A stretch of 64,000 bases of DNA from Nemopilema nomurai. Taxonomy: Eukaryota > Cnidaria > Scyphozoa > Rhizostomeae > Rhizostomatidae. The stretch is from NCBI GenBank assembly GCA_003864495.1, contig ML133433.1, positions 1,995,618 through 2,059,617 of the forward strand, given 5' to 3'. Below are positions 42,865 to 54,840 of the stretch, in pieces (positions within the stretch are counted from its first letter, which is position 1; each line of letters starts with the position of its first letter). The translations under genes were made by a program, and so were the position numbers. The notes beneath the pieces are model-generated. The model did not search any database. It saw nothing but the letters and a program-made list of their open reading frames with translations, and was not told the origin of the DNA.

Positions 42865-45050
42865 TTAAAAACTGTTTTCGTTGCTCAACTGTTCTTCCAA
42901 CTTTTGCTTTTCCGACAATATTCTTGCAGCTTCGCGCAAGAATTCTTCACACTTCTTATTGCCATACGTCTTGGCAACATCCAGGGGGGTTGCTCCAGAC
43001 TCGTCTTCTTGGTCAATAGGTGCGTCATACTCCAGTAAGATTTGGAGAATTTTGATGTTGCCTTGTTCCGCTGCCATGTGGACCGGTGTCATACCTGACT
43101 TGGTTTTCGCCCCGGCATCAGCCCCATTGACCAACAGTGTGCGGACACAATTCAGTTTACCTAGAAGAAATTAAGCTGGTTCATCTAGTGGAAACCTTTC
43201 CTTTTTTGGAGGGGGCGGGGCATTTGACAGGAATGGTAATGGAAGAATTCAATACAAAGATGTCAGAAAAGCCCAACCCTATGATTTACAGTTTCAGCTA
43301 TAGCTTCTGATAGGGCGGTTCTAGACTTCCAAAAATAGTTTAATCTGCTATTAACCGGCTCAAACCTATTCTTCCTTACCTAGAAAGCATTTAGCAGGTT
43401 TATCCAGTTTTAACGCTTTTGAGAGACAAAAAGGAGGAGTACACAACGGTGACGTCACAAAATTATAATTCTAGGATTTTTCGGTTTTGGCTCTAGATTC
43501 TATTAAAGCAGCATTGCAAAATCTCTTTAGAAATAGCTAAACCTGCCATTAAATGGTTTCAACCCCTAAAATTGACTAAGATTATGGTAGTGAAAAACAT
43601 TTGCTATCGGGCCCATTGTTGGCCTAATTAAAAAACAGAGCAATGGCTGAAAGCAGCGAGCTGATTGTGTTATTTATGGTGCTTTCATATTTGTTTTTTC
43701 ATCAGTTTCTGACCCATTGAGCTATTCCACTTTAAGCATATATTTTCGGTGACCTACCAAAACTAGCAGTCAGGACTTAAAACTTCTAGAAAATATTTTT
43801 GTGACACCAAATGTGAATACTCTTTTCTGCAACTTGATGGTAGCCTCGGTATTTCAATATACAATATGTGCATTTTTGAGGGGAAGATTTGTCTGCCCTG
43901 GCAAAATTTGTCTGCCCTTGCGTTGTCACTAAGCCTCCTTTGGAAACACCTAAATTGTTTTCGTGCTATTCTGAAAAAGTAGATTGAGAATACTTTTCGT
44001 TGAAGGATCAAGAACCAGTGTCGGATTACGTCACTTGCCCAGACCTCTTTTGCAACCCGTTCCTTTGCAACCTCTTCTGCATTCTTCGAACTTGTTCAAC
44101 TTCGAATTTCTTACACACATTTGTTGCACACTTAGTTTTCATTCTATCAAGGTGGTCTTATCACGAGGATTTTCGGTTGGTTTTTAACAAGATATGTCCG
44201 GAGATAATCGAACTAATTTATGTCAATTTTTCTCAAATGAAATGTCATTTAAACAAAGAAAAGGACCTCCCACAAAGATTAAAAGTTTCAAAAGAGGAAT
44301 TACTGCCTCAAAATAAACACAACCATCGTGTTAATTCTTTTGAGGTACTTAGTACTCAGTTTTGATCTTCAACATGGTTGATGTGAGCCAAGATGAAACA
44401 TTTACCTTGTCACTGCTATATCTAGCGATTGATCTAGTGCAAGTTCCATATTCTAGGCCTATTGTCCCGTATATATACTATGATAAATATCACATTCAAG
44501 ATCCTTCCAAAGTTCTTGCAGCAAATATCGAAGATCGAATATCGCAGCAAAATAAGAATGCCTAGTGAAACTAGCGAATAACAAACTTCCCTTTCCTGAA
44601 CCTTGATATACAAATGCCATCATAACAATCTATATTTTTAGGAAATTATTCCAACCCAGTGTATTTACCAGAAATTTAGAATCCATTGTAGCGTAGAATT
44701 TAAGACTATCATGCAGGCAATAAGGATACTATTTTGGCCCATGGACTGTTTCTTTTGAAGAAGAATAAGCACAATATTCGTCACTTATTCATTTACATTG
44801 TTTATCAAAAAATATCCTTTGCCAAGAATTTAGCAACAGTTGTGGTTAAAGACGAAGCGTGATGTAGAAACAAAGTTGAGATGAAACCAACAGTTGTCTC
44901 ACCACTCTCAATGGCGACATGCAGGGGGGTTCTCCTTTCGTATGTCCAATCCTCACTGTCAACGTCATACTGCCCATCAGCTAACAAGTTTTCCAGCAGC
45001 CGTTTGTTTCCGAGGGATGCTGCCTCGTGTAACTCCGTTGGGTCCTGCAT
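42865..45050 (-). CDS. Small ankyrin-repeat protein, two exons
   Basis: Exons are complement(44903..45050) and complement(42865..43160). The join is AGTG|GTGAGA to TTCTTCTAG|GTAAAC, phase-consistent, giving 147 residues. Four ankyrin-type repeats are visible: TELHEAASLGNKRLLENLLA (5-24 on), RRTPLHVAIESGKLNCVRTLL (split by the intron), MTPVHMAAEQGNIKILQILL (73 on) and a capping ATPLDVAKTYGNKKCEEFL. A short charged helix ends the protein at residue 147. Ankyrin repeats bind proteins and no catalytic domain is present. An in-frame stop lies a few codons before the ATG and fixes the start unless an upstream exon splices in. Size and layout recall single-domain proteins such as vertebrate ANKRD66, but I cannot establish orthology. 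Confidence 0.85.
43161..44902 (-). other. Intron of the ankyrin gene, 1.7 kb
   Basis: Bounded by GTGAGA and TTCTAG on the minus strand. It contains no third exon that would keep the ankyrin register; the two exons already form a continuous repeat. Plus-strand frames near 44000-44565 have no recognisable features. Confidence 0.7.
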
Positions 45051-48000
45051 TGCAATTCTGAGAATTCACAAATCACACAGCTTTATTTCATCTGCATCTC
45101 TGGTCGATCACGCGTCGAATCTCCATTCGAATCGTGTTGAAATCTTTCGAACATCCACCCTCGTAGTATTCAAGTCGTTCTACGTCACATGTACCACGAA
45201 TACTTGCTTGTTGTGGCTGTTTTCTAAAGACGGGTCCACAAGGCTTTCTTTAATGAACCCACATCTATGCAGAAGATAATTCGATGTGTTTAATACTAGA
45301 TGTTTGTCTGGTTACGATAAGATGGACGGCTCTTATCCAGACAAAACATATGTAAATTATTCGCTTTTTGAAAGGCTAGAGATTACTCGGGGAAGAATAC
45401 AACGTATTTTAGACTCAAGGCTGCAGTCTCTCTTGCGATTCAAGAGCAAATGAGTAATTGGGGGTAAAGGTTGTCACAAACAGGCTGATAGTACAGGAAA
45501 CTCCCAAGCAAACAGGAGCTTAATGGTAATTACAATGTCAACAATTGTAAATATACACATGATTAAGAATTTAACATATTCCTAAAGCTTAAATGAAAGA
45601 AATATTTTGGTACATTCTCTAGGACGAATAGACGAGCACTTTTCCGTTAATAAGAAATCAGCTTGAAGGAGAAAGAGTAAATCTCTAGAAATAAGAGTAG
45701 ATGCGAAAATTTTGCTGTCAGCTGCAACAATGACTTACATCAAAGATGTGTGTTTTAAAGACGGGAATATGAATTTGAAAGAGCAAAGACTCCACTTATT
45801 CAATTCATTTAACTTTAAGACGAAAAGGTTTGTTCCTGAAATTGTTTTATAAGCAACTGATGGTACCTTGAATGTGGCTCTGACAGCACTGGCTAGCATT
45901 TAATAGCAATCTGCTCTCCAGCTTCACTGGTAGACATGCTAGTCAAATATCCGTATACAGACAGCACCAAACATTAATTTTTAACAGATCTATGTGCGAA
46001 AAGCAATCGCTTTTTCCAATCACTAATAGCCCATATATAGCCGAGGATTAAAATATCTATAACAGCTACAAACCACACACAGGATCCCCGTTGTCACAAA
46101 CCAGAAGTATCACCAAATATTGGCCTAACGGGCAATCGTAACTTGACCTTTCTTTCGCTTCCCCGATCAACCCTTCTTCAACCTACGCCAAAAGCAAAGC
46201 AATGGATTAAATAACAGCCCGTTTTTGACGTGGTTTGCTGTAAAATGCAAAGAGTATTATCTCCGGCTCTGGTGATCATCCAATTGCAAGTGACCTTTAA
46301 CCCTTGATTGGTCAAAGGCAGTTTCTTGTTCAACAATCCGCAAGTTGCAAATGACCTTTAACCTTTGACAATTACATTACTTAAAGTCGCATATCGCATA
46401 TCACCAATGAGCAAGCACATTGAGAAATTCAGAACCCTATTTAGAAGAATAAATGTTACGGGCTCAATAAAAGATTCCTTAATTCTATCATTTGTTAGGT
46501 ATCGTCAAAGCTTGAATGTACGATAACATCACTCAAAACCAAATAAACCTATACTTTCGCGTGAGTTGTTTGCTAATTTCGAAATGAAGATTATTTTCTT
46601 TTCGCAACGCTCGGATCATGCAATCATTATGTATTTCCAATTCTCTCTATTTCGAAATGCACTATGCTTCTGGACTCCACGTTGAAATGTATTTTCTTGA
46701 TTTGTTCACCCCACTACAAGCTTTAGTCGCTGTTGAATTCGTATGGTAAGCTAGATAGCCCTGACAATTACGTCAACTCATAACTGCAATTTCAAGGTGT
46801 CTCACAACCTCTACTTCTTGCTATCATGGAAATCTTCCATTGATTTAATTTTTAATATCTTCATTTGTTATAGATACCGTACAGTCTAACTTTCGTAGCA
46901 GAAATTCGTTGCTGTGTGGTGTCATAGCTACTTGCAAGTTACTGCTGTCTAAGATGGCAAGTTTTTTAATAACTTTTAACCATTAAAAAAAGTATTTTCG
47001 GGCAGTTTATAACTGAATCAAGATCCATTCAAGAATTTTGAAGAAATGAAATGGGATATGGATGAGCACAAAGTTTAAGCACAGCTCTCAATGAAACACA
47101 GCGTAACTTCCTTTAAGTCAATGAATTATTGGCGACAAATTTTTGCTGTTAAGCTAGTTAATATAAAAATGTTAAATATTCAAAATAGATTAATTCAATA
47201 CAATTATGTCATTAGCAAATGGTTATGGTCATCATTTGATGAATGGGGAAAACGTTAACTTGTCGTGAGTGTTGTTTAGAGCTTATCCAATGTTGTGAGT
47301 ATTCATTCACATTGGGCTCTGTATGAAATACCAGTGAAATTTGAATTCTCAATATGCTTGCAATTTTGAAATCGACGATTGAGATACACTTTTTAATGTC
47401 GGATGGGAGGATGGGATTTAGAGCACTAGGAAGCCTCTTCGTCGTCTTACGCCATATTTCTAGGCTCTAGGCCAGTTTGCTTGAGACTTCAAGGACGACA
47501 TTTTTATCTGTGCATGATAGTTTACTCGGCACAAAGCGAGGACTTCGATTAGCGATTGTTTAATCTTTGTATTTCCAATTGATAACAGCATCGCAGTGTT
47601 AGTTGTCACTTTTGAGGCCATTATTCGTCTTGGCAACTGCCTGTAAAGCTTGATGAAACATAGGTACTTACATCGCATACGGCTCCTGTCTTGCTGGGTT
47701 TCACCGACGATTTAATCCATCTAAACACCTCAATAATTTCGCAAGTTTGTTTTGTTATGAAAATAGCAGGTTCTTTTCCTGCAAGAACCCACCCGTTTTT
47801 AAAAACAGGTGCCCCGCGATGACCTGCAAGTTGCCATTTTCTTTTTGACTACCTCGCAAATATATAATGCATTTATCAAAAGCCTTTTAAAATCATCAAA
47901 AGTTTTTGTTTAATTGGACTAGCAAGTATTTCATTTATTCATCAGCACTTTTGATTATTGAAGAATTGGCTTATAAAACTACCGAAGTGTATATGGACTC

Positions 48001-49265
48001 CTCTACGACCTAGCAGAGCTAGAAGCCATTGAAAAAGTTCTGCATGTTTGTTATTTGAGCTCAATAAGGGCTTCTTCGAACTTGATCAAAACAATCTAAG
48101 CATTGAACCAACTAGCTTCAAAAGATATGCAGACTTCTTACCACATTTTGAAGAGTTATGATAGAACAAAGAACCATACAGGATAGAGCTTCCTTTTCTC
48201 TTTCGCTTATCTTGAAATAAAAGTAAGAGCTTTTATTTAGGGTTCAGATCCACCTCTTCAATTTCTGGCTTATTTCACTTTCGTACCCTTTCAAATTTAA
48301 GATTGTCTATATTTGAATCATTCAGTCCATTGCTAGGTGAAGTCCTTTAGAGTGTCCTCTGCATCTTGACATGGTAAGTTAAGTGCCATGTGATCACACT
48401 TTTGTGCCCCTTTGGTATTGGCATCCTGAACCAAATGTCTGTTCTCCCTCTAAGCACCCTCCTGTCCCTAGCTGCTGTAACATGGACATGGACTAATGGA
48501 GGTATAACTCTGAAAAGCTATGACCTAATCACATTTTGATCTAATGAGTTAACTCATTTTTGTTTTTATTCAACTCAATTATACATTTTTCTGTTAACAA
48601 CGATGAGGCATTTCCCAAAGCTCATTTTGAACTATCACAAGGTTGCACGAGATTAATAGATTGAAACCAACTGGATTTTAATTTCTGTTGTTACCTGTCG
48701 CAGACTCATTGCCTTCTACATTCAATCTAAGAAGCTACGCTGCATCTTTACTAGTATCTTTTCATCTGCATTGAACATTCAAAACAGAAAACAATTCCTG
48801 CTAAAACTATTTTCAATGTAGCTATATGTTTCCTTATGAAACACTAACGTATCACCACAGTGCAAAATTATACTAATTGCAGCAGTTTTTCAACAAAACC
48901 TTTCAATATCAGCCCTGTGTTTCATGGAATGGAGCATGTTTAACATTGAATTGCGCTCTTTGAGCAATTACAGTATAAACGGGTTGTAGCCAGCATTCAT
49001 TGCTTCTCCTTGAATCAGTAATTCGTCTAATTCTAAATAATGATGTAGATTTTATGAAAGTATAATTTTGCCATGTTTTGCTTTTGGTTTTTTTAATTAT
49101 TGATTGATTTGGTACTACGTGTCAATAAATACAGTGAAAAGCCCAGCTATTTTGCTGCATTAACAAATTTATTGTTGTTCGTCCGTCTTTTTTCTTCGTG
49201 ACGCGAACCAATGCGAGGCTATTTCAAAAGATCAGCCGAAACTTCAATTTCAAAACATTACGAAT
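45051..49265. other. Intergenic, no gene seen
   Basis: Mostly AT-rich with no reading frame that shows family motifs. Two related segments at 46281-46368 contain TGACCTTTAACC motifs. The 5' flank of the GNAT gene (49100-49265) includes CCAAT and TGACGCG elements of uncertain meaning. Confidence 0.5.
46281..46368. repeat. Two related segments with TGACCTTTAACC
   Basis: CAATTGCAAGTGACCTTTAA and a second copy reading CAAGTTGCAAATGACCTTTA lie about 60 bases apart. The second runs on as ACCTTTGAC, giving nuclear-receptor-like half sites in the same orientation. Confidence 0.5.
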
Positions 49266-51461
49266 ATGAATCAAGGTTTAGTCATTAAAGAGGTCCAAAG
49301 GACGCCAAGAAATCGTAAGATCTTCAGAGATATAGCGAGAGATATAAGTGGAGAGTCTCTTGAGCCTGCTGAAGATGAGCTAATGTTTTTTGGTTATGGT
49401 GGTGGTAAAACCACAGTTGGAGGTAGGACATTTTTTTTATTAGCGCCGCATGCAGCCGACCCAGTATCAATGAAATTTCTCCGAGTCCTGCTATTTGCAG
49501 TTGCTTTCGCCGGGATAAAAGCGTTGTGTACTTCTTGTGGCTTGGGTTTGTTTTAGTACTCTTTCAATCGCTTATTTGCTTGACGCATTGTATTGCCAAA
49601 TCGTATTGATAAAAAGTATTGGCGTCACACACAAGTTGGGTGGTTTTTTTGGAGACTTACGCTAAATTCTTTTGAATTCCATTCCTTTAAAGAAGATAAG
49701 TTTAAAAAATGCTCATGGAAACGCGATCGAAAAATCCCTTGCTGCATCTGATCTGGATTGGATAGTTTGGTGTATTTTAATTAATATACAATAAAAGGAT
49801 TAACTTACATTTGGTGACATTTACTTATAGTTTTTGTTTTATTAATCATTTTATTAATTCACTGCCAGTGAAAACCTATATTATACTTGGGATCTGAGCA
49901 AATACAGTACATTTCGCAACTTCTCAAAAGTTCAAGTGAAAAGCAGTGGATGAGATGCCTCCTCTTTTTAATGATGAATTTTGTTATGAGAGCATGTTAC
50001 CTGGAAAATTTTCAACAAAGTGATATAACAAATAACTTTGAAGTATTGTGTCCAGGTGAGTTTACTGCTGTTGAGACTGAGTTGTCTTTGTTTAAGCAAA
50101 AGGGGTTAAAAAGATATTTATTAGCTGGCTATTTAGAAATGAGAATTACCTTGTGTCTAGGCCTTCTTTTTGAGGTTCTAAGAAGCTTCAGGTTCCTAAG
50201 CCTGTTACCACTGAGTATATATATAGTTAGTATCTATTTTTGTCAAACCTGCTAATCACTGTTATCATAAATGCAAATTTGCAGGCAATGTAGGGGGCAT
50301 TCGAAGCTCGCCGTGGTACAACCTCCTATATTAGTATCATTTTCACTGCTGCAATTGAACCAGCTGCTGATTTCAAGCTAGTATTTGGCACTGCCACCAA
50401 CCACCTGTGCTACTTTGCTAGAAATAGATTAGTCTTACCCCAAAACACATGTTCTCGTGTTAAATTTCCAAATGCGTTTGATGATGAGAAATATGATGAG
50501 TTTTTCAGGTATCTATGGATTTAAGGGGCAACATCATTATCAGTTGGGCCTAGGTTTGTATAATGGATGTCAGCAGTATATTTCCTCATAGAGAAATGGC
50601 TCAAGTAGAAAGACAATTGTATCTGGGTGTGGTTCCAAAATTTAAACACCTGTAACTCCTAAATGGGATAAGATAATTGAATGAAATTTTCAAGATTTTT
50701 CATTAGTATTGATCTTAATTACCAAATTACCAAATTGTAATTATTCCAAATTTCACTAATATTTGAGGACATGAGGTCAAAAGTATCTTCAAATTGTGTT
50801 GAGCACATGCATGCCCTACAATTCTACTACATTTGTATTCATTTTTTCAATGCATGTAACCAATTGGTAAATTATTGACTATACCCACATCTTGCTTATT
50901 ATATTTGCTTCATCCTGTGAATGCTAGTAAACTTGAGTTCTCAGCCTAGTCTTTCATCCTTAGTTTTATGTTGATAATTCAAAAGCTAAAACCACCAGGG
51001 CCAGATTTTACAGTTTCTTTTGAAATTGATCTCCTAAGCTTTGCTTCAAGATGCAGGGTATGCATTGTGCAAACAATGTCTTTTTTCCAACAGTAATTCA
51101 AAATCATTGTCCCTTTTTAGATATCCGTGCCATTGCAAGCATTCGTCTTGCTCATCCAACATGCCCTGAGAGCAGCAGTGAGTATCACCATTGGGTTACA
51201 TTTATGTTTGTCAAGAAAAACTTCCAGCAAATGGGCCTAGGCACTACACTATTAGAGTTCCTTCAAGACTTTGCTTGGAACTTTCATGCCCGTTCCATTC
51301 GCGTGAACGCAGCTCGAAAGGCCATCCGTTTTTTTCTGAAGAATGGTTTCAAAGAGATAGGGGAGGTAACAGAATGCATTTGTCCCGGTGGTGGGATCTT
51401 TCATTTTCTGCAGATGATGGAAAAAGCACCACCAGCCAATTTGGTAGAAATATGGGAGTGA
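49266..51461 (+). CDS. GNAT-family N-acetyltransferase-like protein, four exons
   Basis: Model: 49266-49422, about 50307-50508, 50592-50626 and 51121-51461, with 244 residues in frame. Exons 2-3 (FFR/EMAQVERQLYLG) and 3-4 (G/DIRAIASIRLAH) join in perfect phase, which strongly supports them. The last exon has VKKNFQQMGLGTTLLEFLQD, where QQMGLG (about residues 167-172) fits GNAT motif A, the Q/R-x-x-G-x-G/A loop that binds the acetyl-CoA pyrophosphate. KAIRFFLKNGFKEIGE then matches the typical FYxxxGF motif. The first exon (MNQGLVIKEVQRTPRNRKIF) is Arg/Lys-rich. The exon 1-2 junction is uncertain: a CGAAG acceptor fits in phase, and an upstream TAG acceptor at 50294 would need another donor. 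The substrate is unknown. Confidence 0.65.
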
Positions 51462-53710
51462 AACCTAGTGATACATTCTATTATGTACAGGAGCCCCATC
51501 ACTGCTGCCAAGCCAAGTTGTGCATTTGTGTTTTTGAAGCGATCGAGGAGCTTGTATAGCTTGTATGCCTCAACATGCAACCACAATCAATGGATGGAGG
51601 GCATGCCTTAAAAATATGCTGTGTTCGATTGCAACGCCTAAAGCTGTCTTAAATCAGACAGTGTGGAAGTTGATATTGCAATGGATTTCCAGGTTAAAGC
51701 TGTAAATCATTGTTGGATTTTGAAATTAGTCCGGGCGCAGTATATTGAGTTGGCATTTTAAAGTGAATACACAGTTTCAAGGTAAGCCCAAGGTAAGAAG
51801 AGGCAAGACTAGCGTTATGAAATGTATGCAAGAGAACAAAAAAGGGCGAGATAGAGAATGCCTCAAAAGGTAGCTGAACAAAGAGGTGTTACTTGTGAAA
51901 GATACAGTTCTACTACCCGAATTGCAGACTATATTGTTGACATAGTTGGCTGGTGCCGACGGGGCCTACATATTGACCATCTGCTATAGCTCATTTGTTT
52001 TCATATGGCATTGTTACCAGCCGAAATTTGCAGTCTTACTATCTCGAGTCACTTACCTGATTCCGGTTCTTCGAATGTTTGATGTTTACTTTCTAAAGTG
52101 ATTTCCTTTTGCTTCACTTTCCTCCTATCCGGTTGTATGCAGCGAAAAGTTTTGCAGATGTTGTTCATCAATGGCCTCTTTAGATATCAATGGATGAAGA
52201 TCTCTTATTTGATTACGTTTTTCCGTATTTATCTGTTTACTAAAAAGAATTGGACACATAGCTACTCTTGGCAAACAGAGAACAGGCGGTTCTCTAACTT
52301 CCAAGGCGCCGTATCCTGCCTTTCAAAGGGGGACTTTACAAAGGGACTTGATGCAGTTTGCCTCAGCAAGGCTTTTTTAAATACTGTATTAATATTCACT
52401 TTGATGTTTCATGAAATGTAGGATTCATATGGGTTTGCTTGAGTTTGCACAATTGGTGCCACCAATCTCTTTGTACGTCTTCTGATGTTTACATGACCAT
52501 CTCTCGGCCAATGTTCTTTTTTGATATCGTTAATTTACGGGTATTGCTGCCTTTAGAGAAGTCAAGGCTTCTCTAACTGGAAATCGTCCGGCAACTTACC
52601 CACAAAAGCACTGTATTGGCTTGGAGATGATTAACATTATGCCCGGCCCTTTCAAGATGGAGTACTGTCCGGTCAAATCTATGGTAAATATTGCAATGAC
52701 ACTTTCACACGTATCAGCAGTGGCCCTTCTCTTGGCATTTATCCTCAATCCTTTAATTCCCTTTTGATGCTGGTTGATGAGGTGGGAGAAATTTGTAGTC
52801 AATCGGGGAAGCCACCACAAGTACTCACTGCATTCGGTGATATTTCAAACACCAATTCAAAGCACCAAAGATGTAAATACCCCAATATTACTGCTGCCTT
52901 TTACATCAGCCAATATTTTTGCATGTCGTCTGTAAACCTGATGCCACAAGAATGTTTTTAGGTGAAATATATGCTTCTCCTGTCATTGTCATCCAATTTC
53001 TTCTTGGCTTTGCTGTTGAATTAAACACGTCCTGTGCCTGGTTAAAAACGGGTCTCGCGAGGAAAGTTTTTTGGAAGTTTTGAGGCATCCTTGCAAAACG
53101 GACGAAAGACACACCACGGCCTTGCTACTTCCCTTTTTTACTGGTTTTTACTGGCATATATTACTTCCATCACTTGTGATGCGATGTGGTCCATTTGACT
53201 GAAAATAAACACCGATAGATTTCGTAGAAAGGCATTGAAGAGGTCTTTATAAAGGGGAAAAAGCTTTCACCTACTCCCCTCCCCTGCATAAATACCATGC
53301 ATCAATAAAATACTGAGTGTTTTAAGAGGTAAATAATCAAAAGCATTGAGCATTCAGAAGACTGGTATAAACCAAAAGGGTGGAAGCTTTTTGGAAAGCA
53401 AATGATAGGGTTAGAAAGGGGGGCGGAATGATGGGGGTTTGATATGATTTAAAATTGAAAGCATGGATAGATGAGGTAAGCTTTTCAAGGGAATACACCT
53501 ACTCGTATAGAATTTGTTCTTTATACTTTTCCTTGCACGTTAGTACTCGCTTTCTAATATGAGAAAATGTGAGTGAATAACTGATAACGAGGGGCTTGGG
53601 TACGAGGGGGAATTCTGAAAGAAATCGCGAACCAGTTATAATGAAAAGGGGTGATTATTTGGTTTACCTAGAATTCTATCGACCTTTCCTTCCTATGTTC
53701 CTTTAGCTCC
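51462..53710. other. Intergenic, no gene seen
   Basis: The GNAT 3' UTR must begin here, but I did not find a canonical AATAAA close to the stop. The plus-strand frame at 52098-52421 and others are unsupported. Confidence 0.5.
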
Positions 53711-53716
53711 TTTATT
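53711..53716 (-). terminator. Poly(A) signal of small membrane-protein gene
   Basis: AATAAA on the minus strand, 39 bases after the stop codon of the frame 53755..54033. Confidence 0.45.
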
Positions 53717-53754
53717 AACAATGCGTATCAAAACCCAAAAACTGGAGCCACTTT

Positions 53755-54033
53755 CTACTTGTGAAATTGCCATGTTGCCTTTGAATAGAAATGAGTTCCA
53801 ACGAAAAAGCAAATGATCGGCAGTGTTGCAATTTCAGATGACAGCCAATATGAAAATAGTGGATTTACAGCTGCTTTTGGGCCCCGACAGATCCCGTCAA
53901 CGGGCTTAGCTCGAGCAGGCTTTGTCGACTCTAATTGATCCGACATGGAATTCGCAGCAACAACGACTGGAAATCGCTTCTTAAAAAGCCGATTTCTCAC
54001 GAAAAAGTCTTGCAAAATAGGACTCAGATTCAT
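53755..54033 (-). CDS. Small single-span membrane protein, function unknown
   Basis: An intronless 92-residue frame starting MNLSPILQDFFVRNRLFKKR. The N-terminus is rich in Arg/Lys without acidic residues after D9 and could act as a mitochondrial presequence. An internal Met at residue 30 begins a second plausible start (MSDQLES). Near the C-terminus, ATLPIICFFVGTHFY is hydrophobic enough for one membrane span, with a short basic end KATWQFHK. A TATAAAGG box lies about 35 bases before the ATG and AATAAA follows the stop, so the unit has the layout of a compact gene or a retrogene. I do not recognise the family. A small subunit of a mitochondrial membrane complex would fit size and layout, but that is only inference. 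Confidence 0.45.
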   Translation of the reverse strand: MNLSPILQDFFVRNRLFKKRFPVVVAANSMSDQLESTKPARAKPVDGICRGPKAAVNPLFSYWLSSEIATLPIICFFVGTHFYSKATWQFHK

Positions 54034-54067
54034 ATTTACTTAGAGATTGAATGTAAATATACGCTCC

Positions 54068-54073
54068 TTTATA
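54068..54073 (-). promoter_or_regulatory. TATA box before small membrane-protein gene
   Basis: TATAAA (in CTTATAAAGG) on the minus strand, 35 bases before the ATG at 54033. This predicts a start site about ten bases before the ATG and a very short 5' UTR. Confidence 0.4.
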
Positions 54074-54726
54074 AGCAGTTGCAAGGTAGTCAGGATGAAG
54101 TAAATACATAGATGAAATTCTGCTGGTGTGCTTACAAGCTATTAGGAAGCTCCAAGGTGAATAGGTTTCCAGGAAACAAACATTTTCTCCATTGAAAGCC
54201 CTCGACAGTCGAATACTGTTGAATGTTTAATAATACAGCGTTTTTCAACAATACTTGAGATTCTTTCCCAGGGATCAGCAACATTCTCTTTTTAAGGCGA
54301 AGCCCGGTATCTTTTGTGTACTTTATTTACAGCTGGTACAACTCCTGGCTATGCATAGTTCTGTTCATTAAAGCCAAATAATGTGAACTACCAGTGCTAA
54401 ATATAATATAAAATATAATGTAAATCGAATCAATAGTGAAAGCCTACGTTGCATGCATATTCCTTGTATAGATTACAAGCACAATAAAACGATTAAAGTT
54501 CTGAGATCTTTTCCTGGAGCTTGAAAAATTAGGGATTATTTCACTCTCCAAGAAGGAAATTTCCTCAACATATGCTGGAAATTTCATTTTACTGATAACT
54601 TCTCCAAGTATAGTGTCTTTAGTGAGGGCTAAAACCCGCGGTGTGGAAAAATCCAAGAAAAATATCTTTTCTAGATTTGTAACCAATCTCTAATGCAAAC
54701 TTATACGAATCATTATATAATCTAAA

Positions 54727-54840
54727 CACGTGACCTAAATGTCAGTCACACAGTTCCCTGTGATAACCCTGTCTAGTTTGGAGTCGGCCAAGAAAGTACT
54801 GCACTGATTGGTCATAGGAAATCCCGCCTTCACGACTAAC
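54727..54840 (+). promoter_or_regulatory. Probable promoter of the Cys-rich gene
   Basis: Contains CACGTG at 54727-54732, an inverted CCAAT box (ATTGG, about 54807) and CCCGCC just before the ATG at 54841. The elements are arranged as in CCAAT-driven promoters with a very short 5' UTR. The assignment depends on the tentative gene being real. Confidence 0.35.

Noticed and set aside
49887..50255. 122-codon plus-strand frame between GNAT exons 1 and 2
   Set aside because: I tried it as an extra GNAT exon using the CCAG|GTGAGT donor near 50055, but no acceptor gives matching phase with exon 1 and exon 2.
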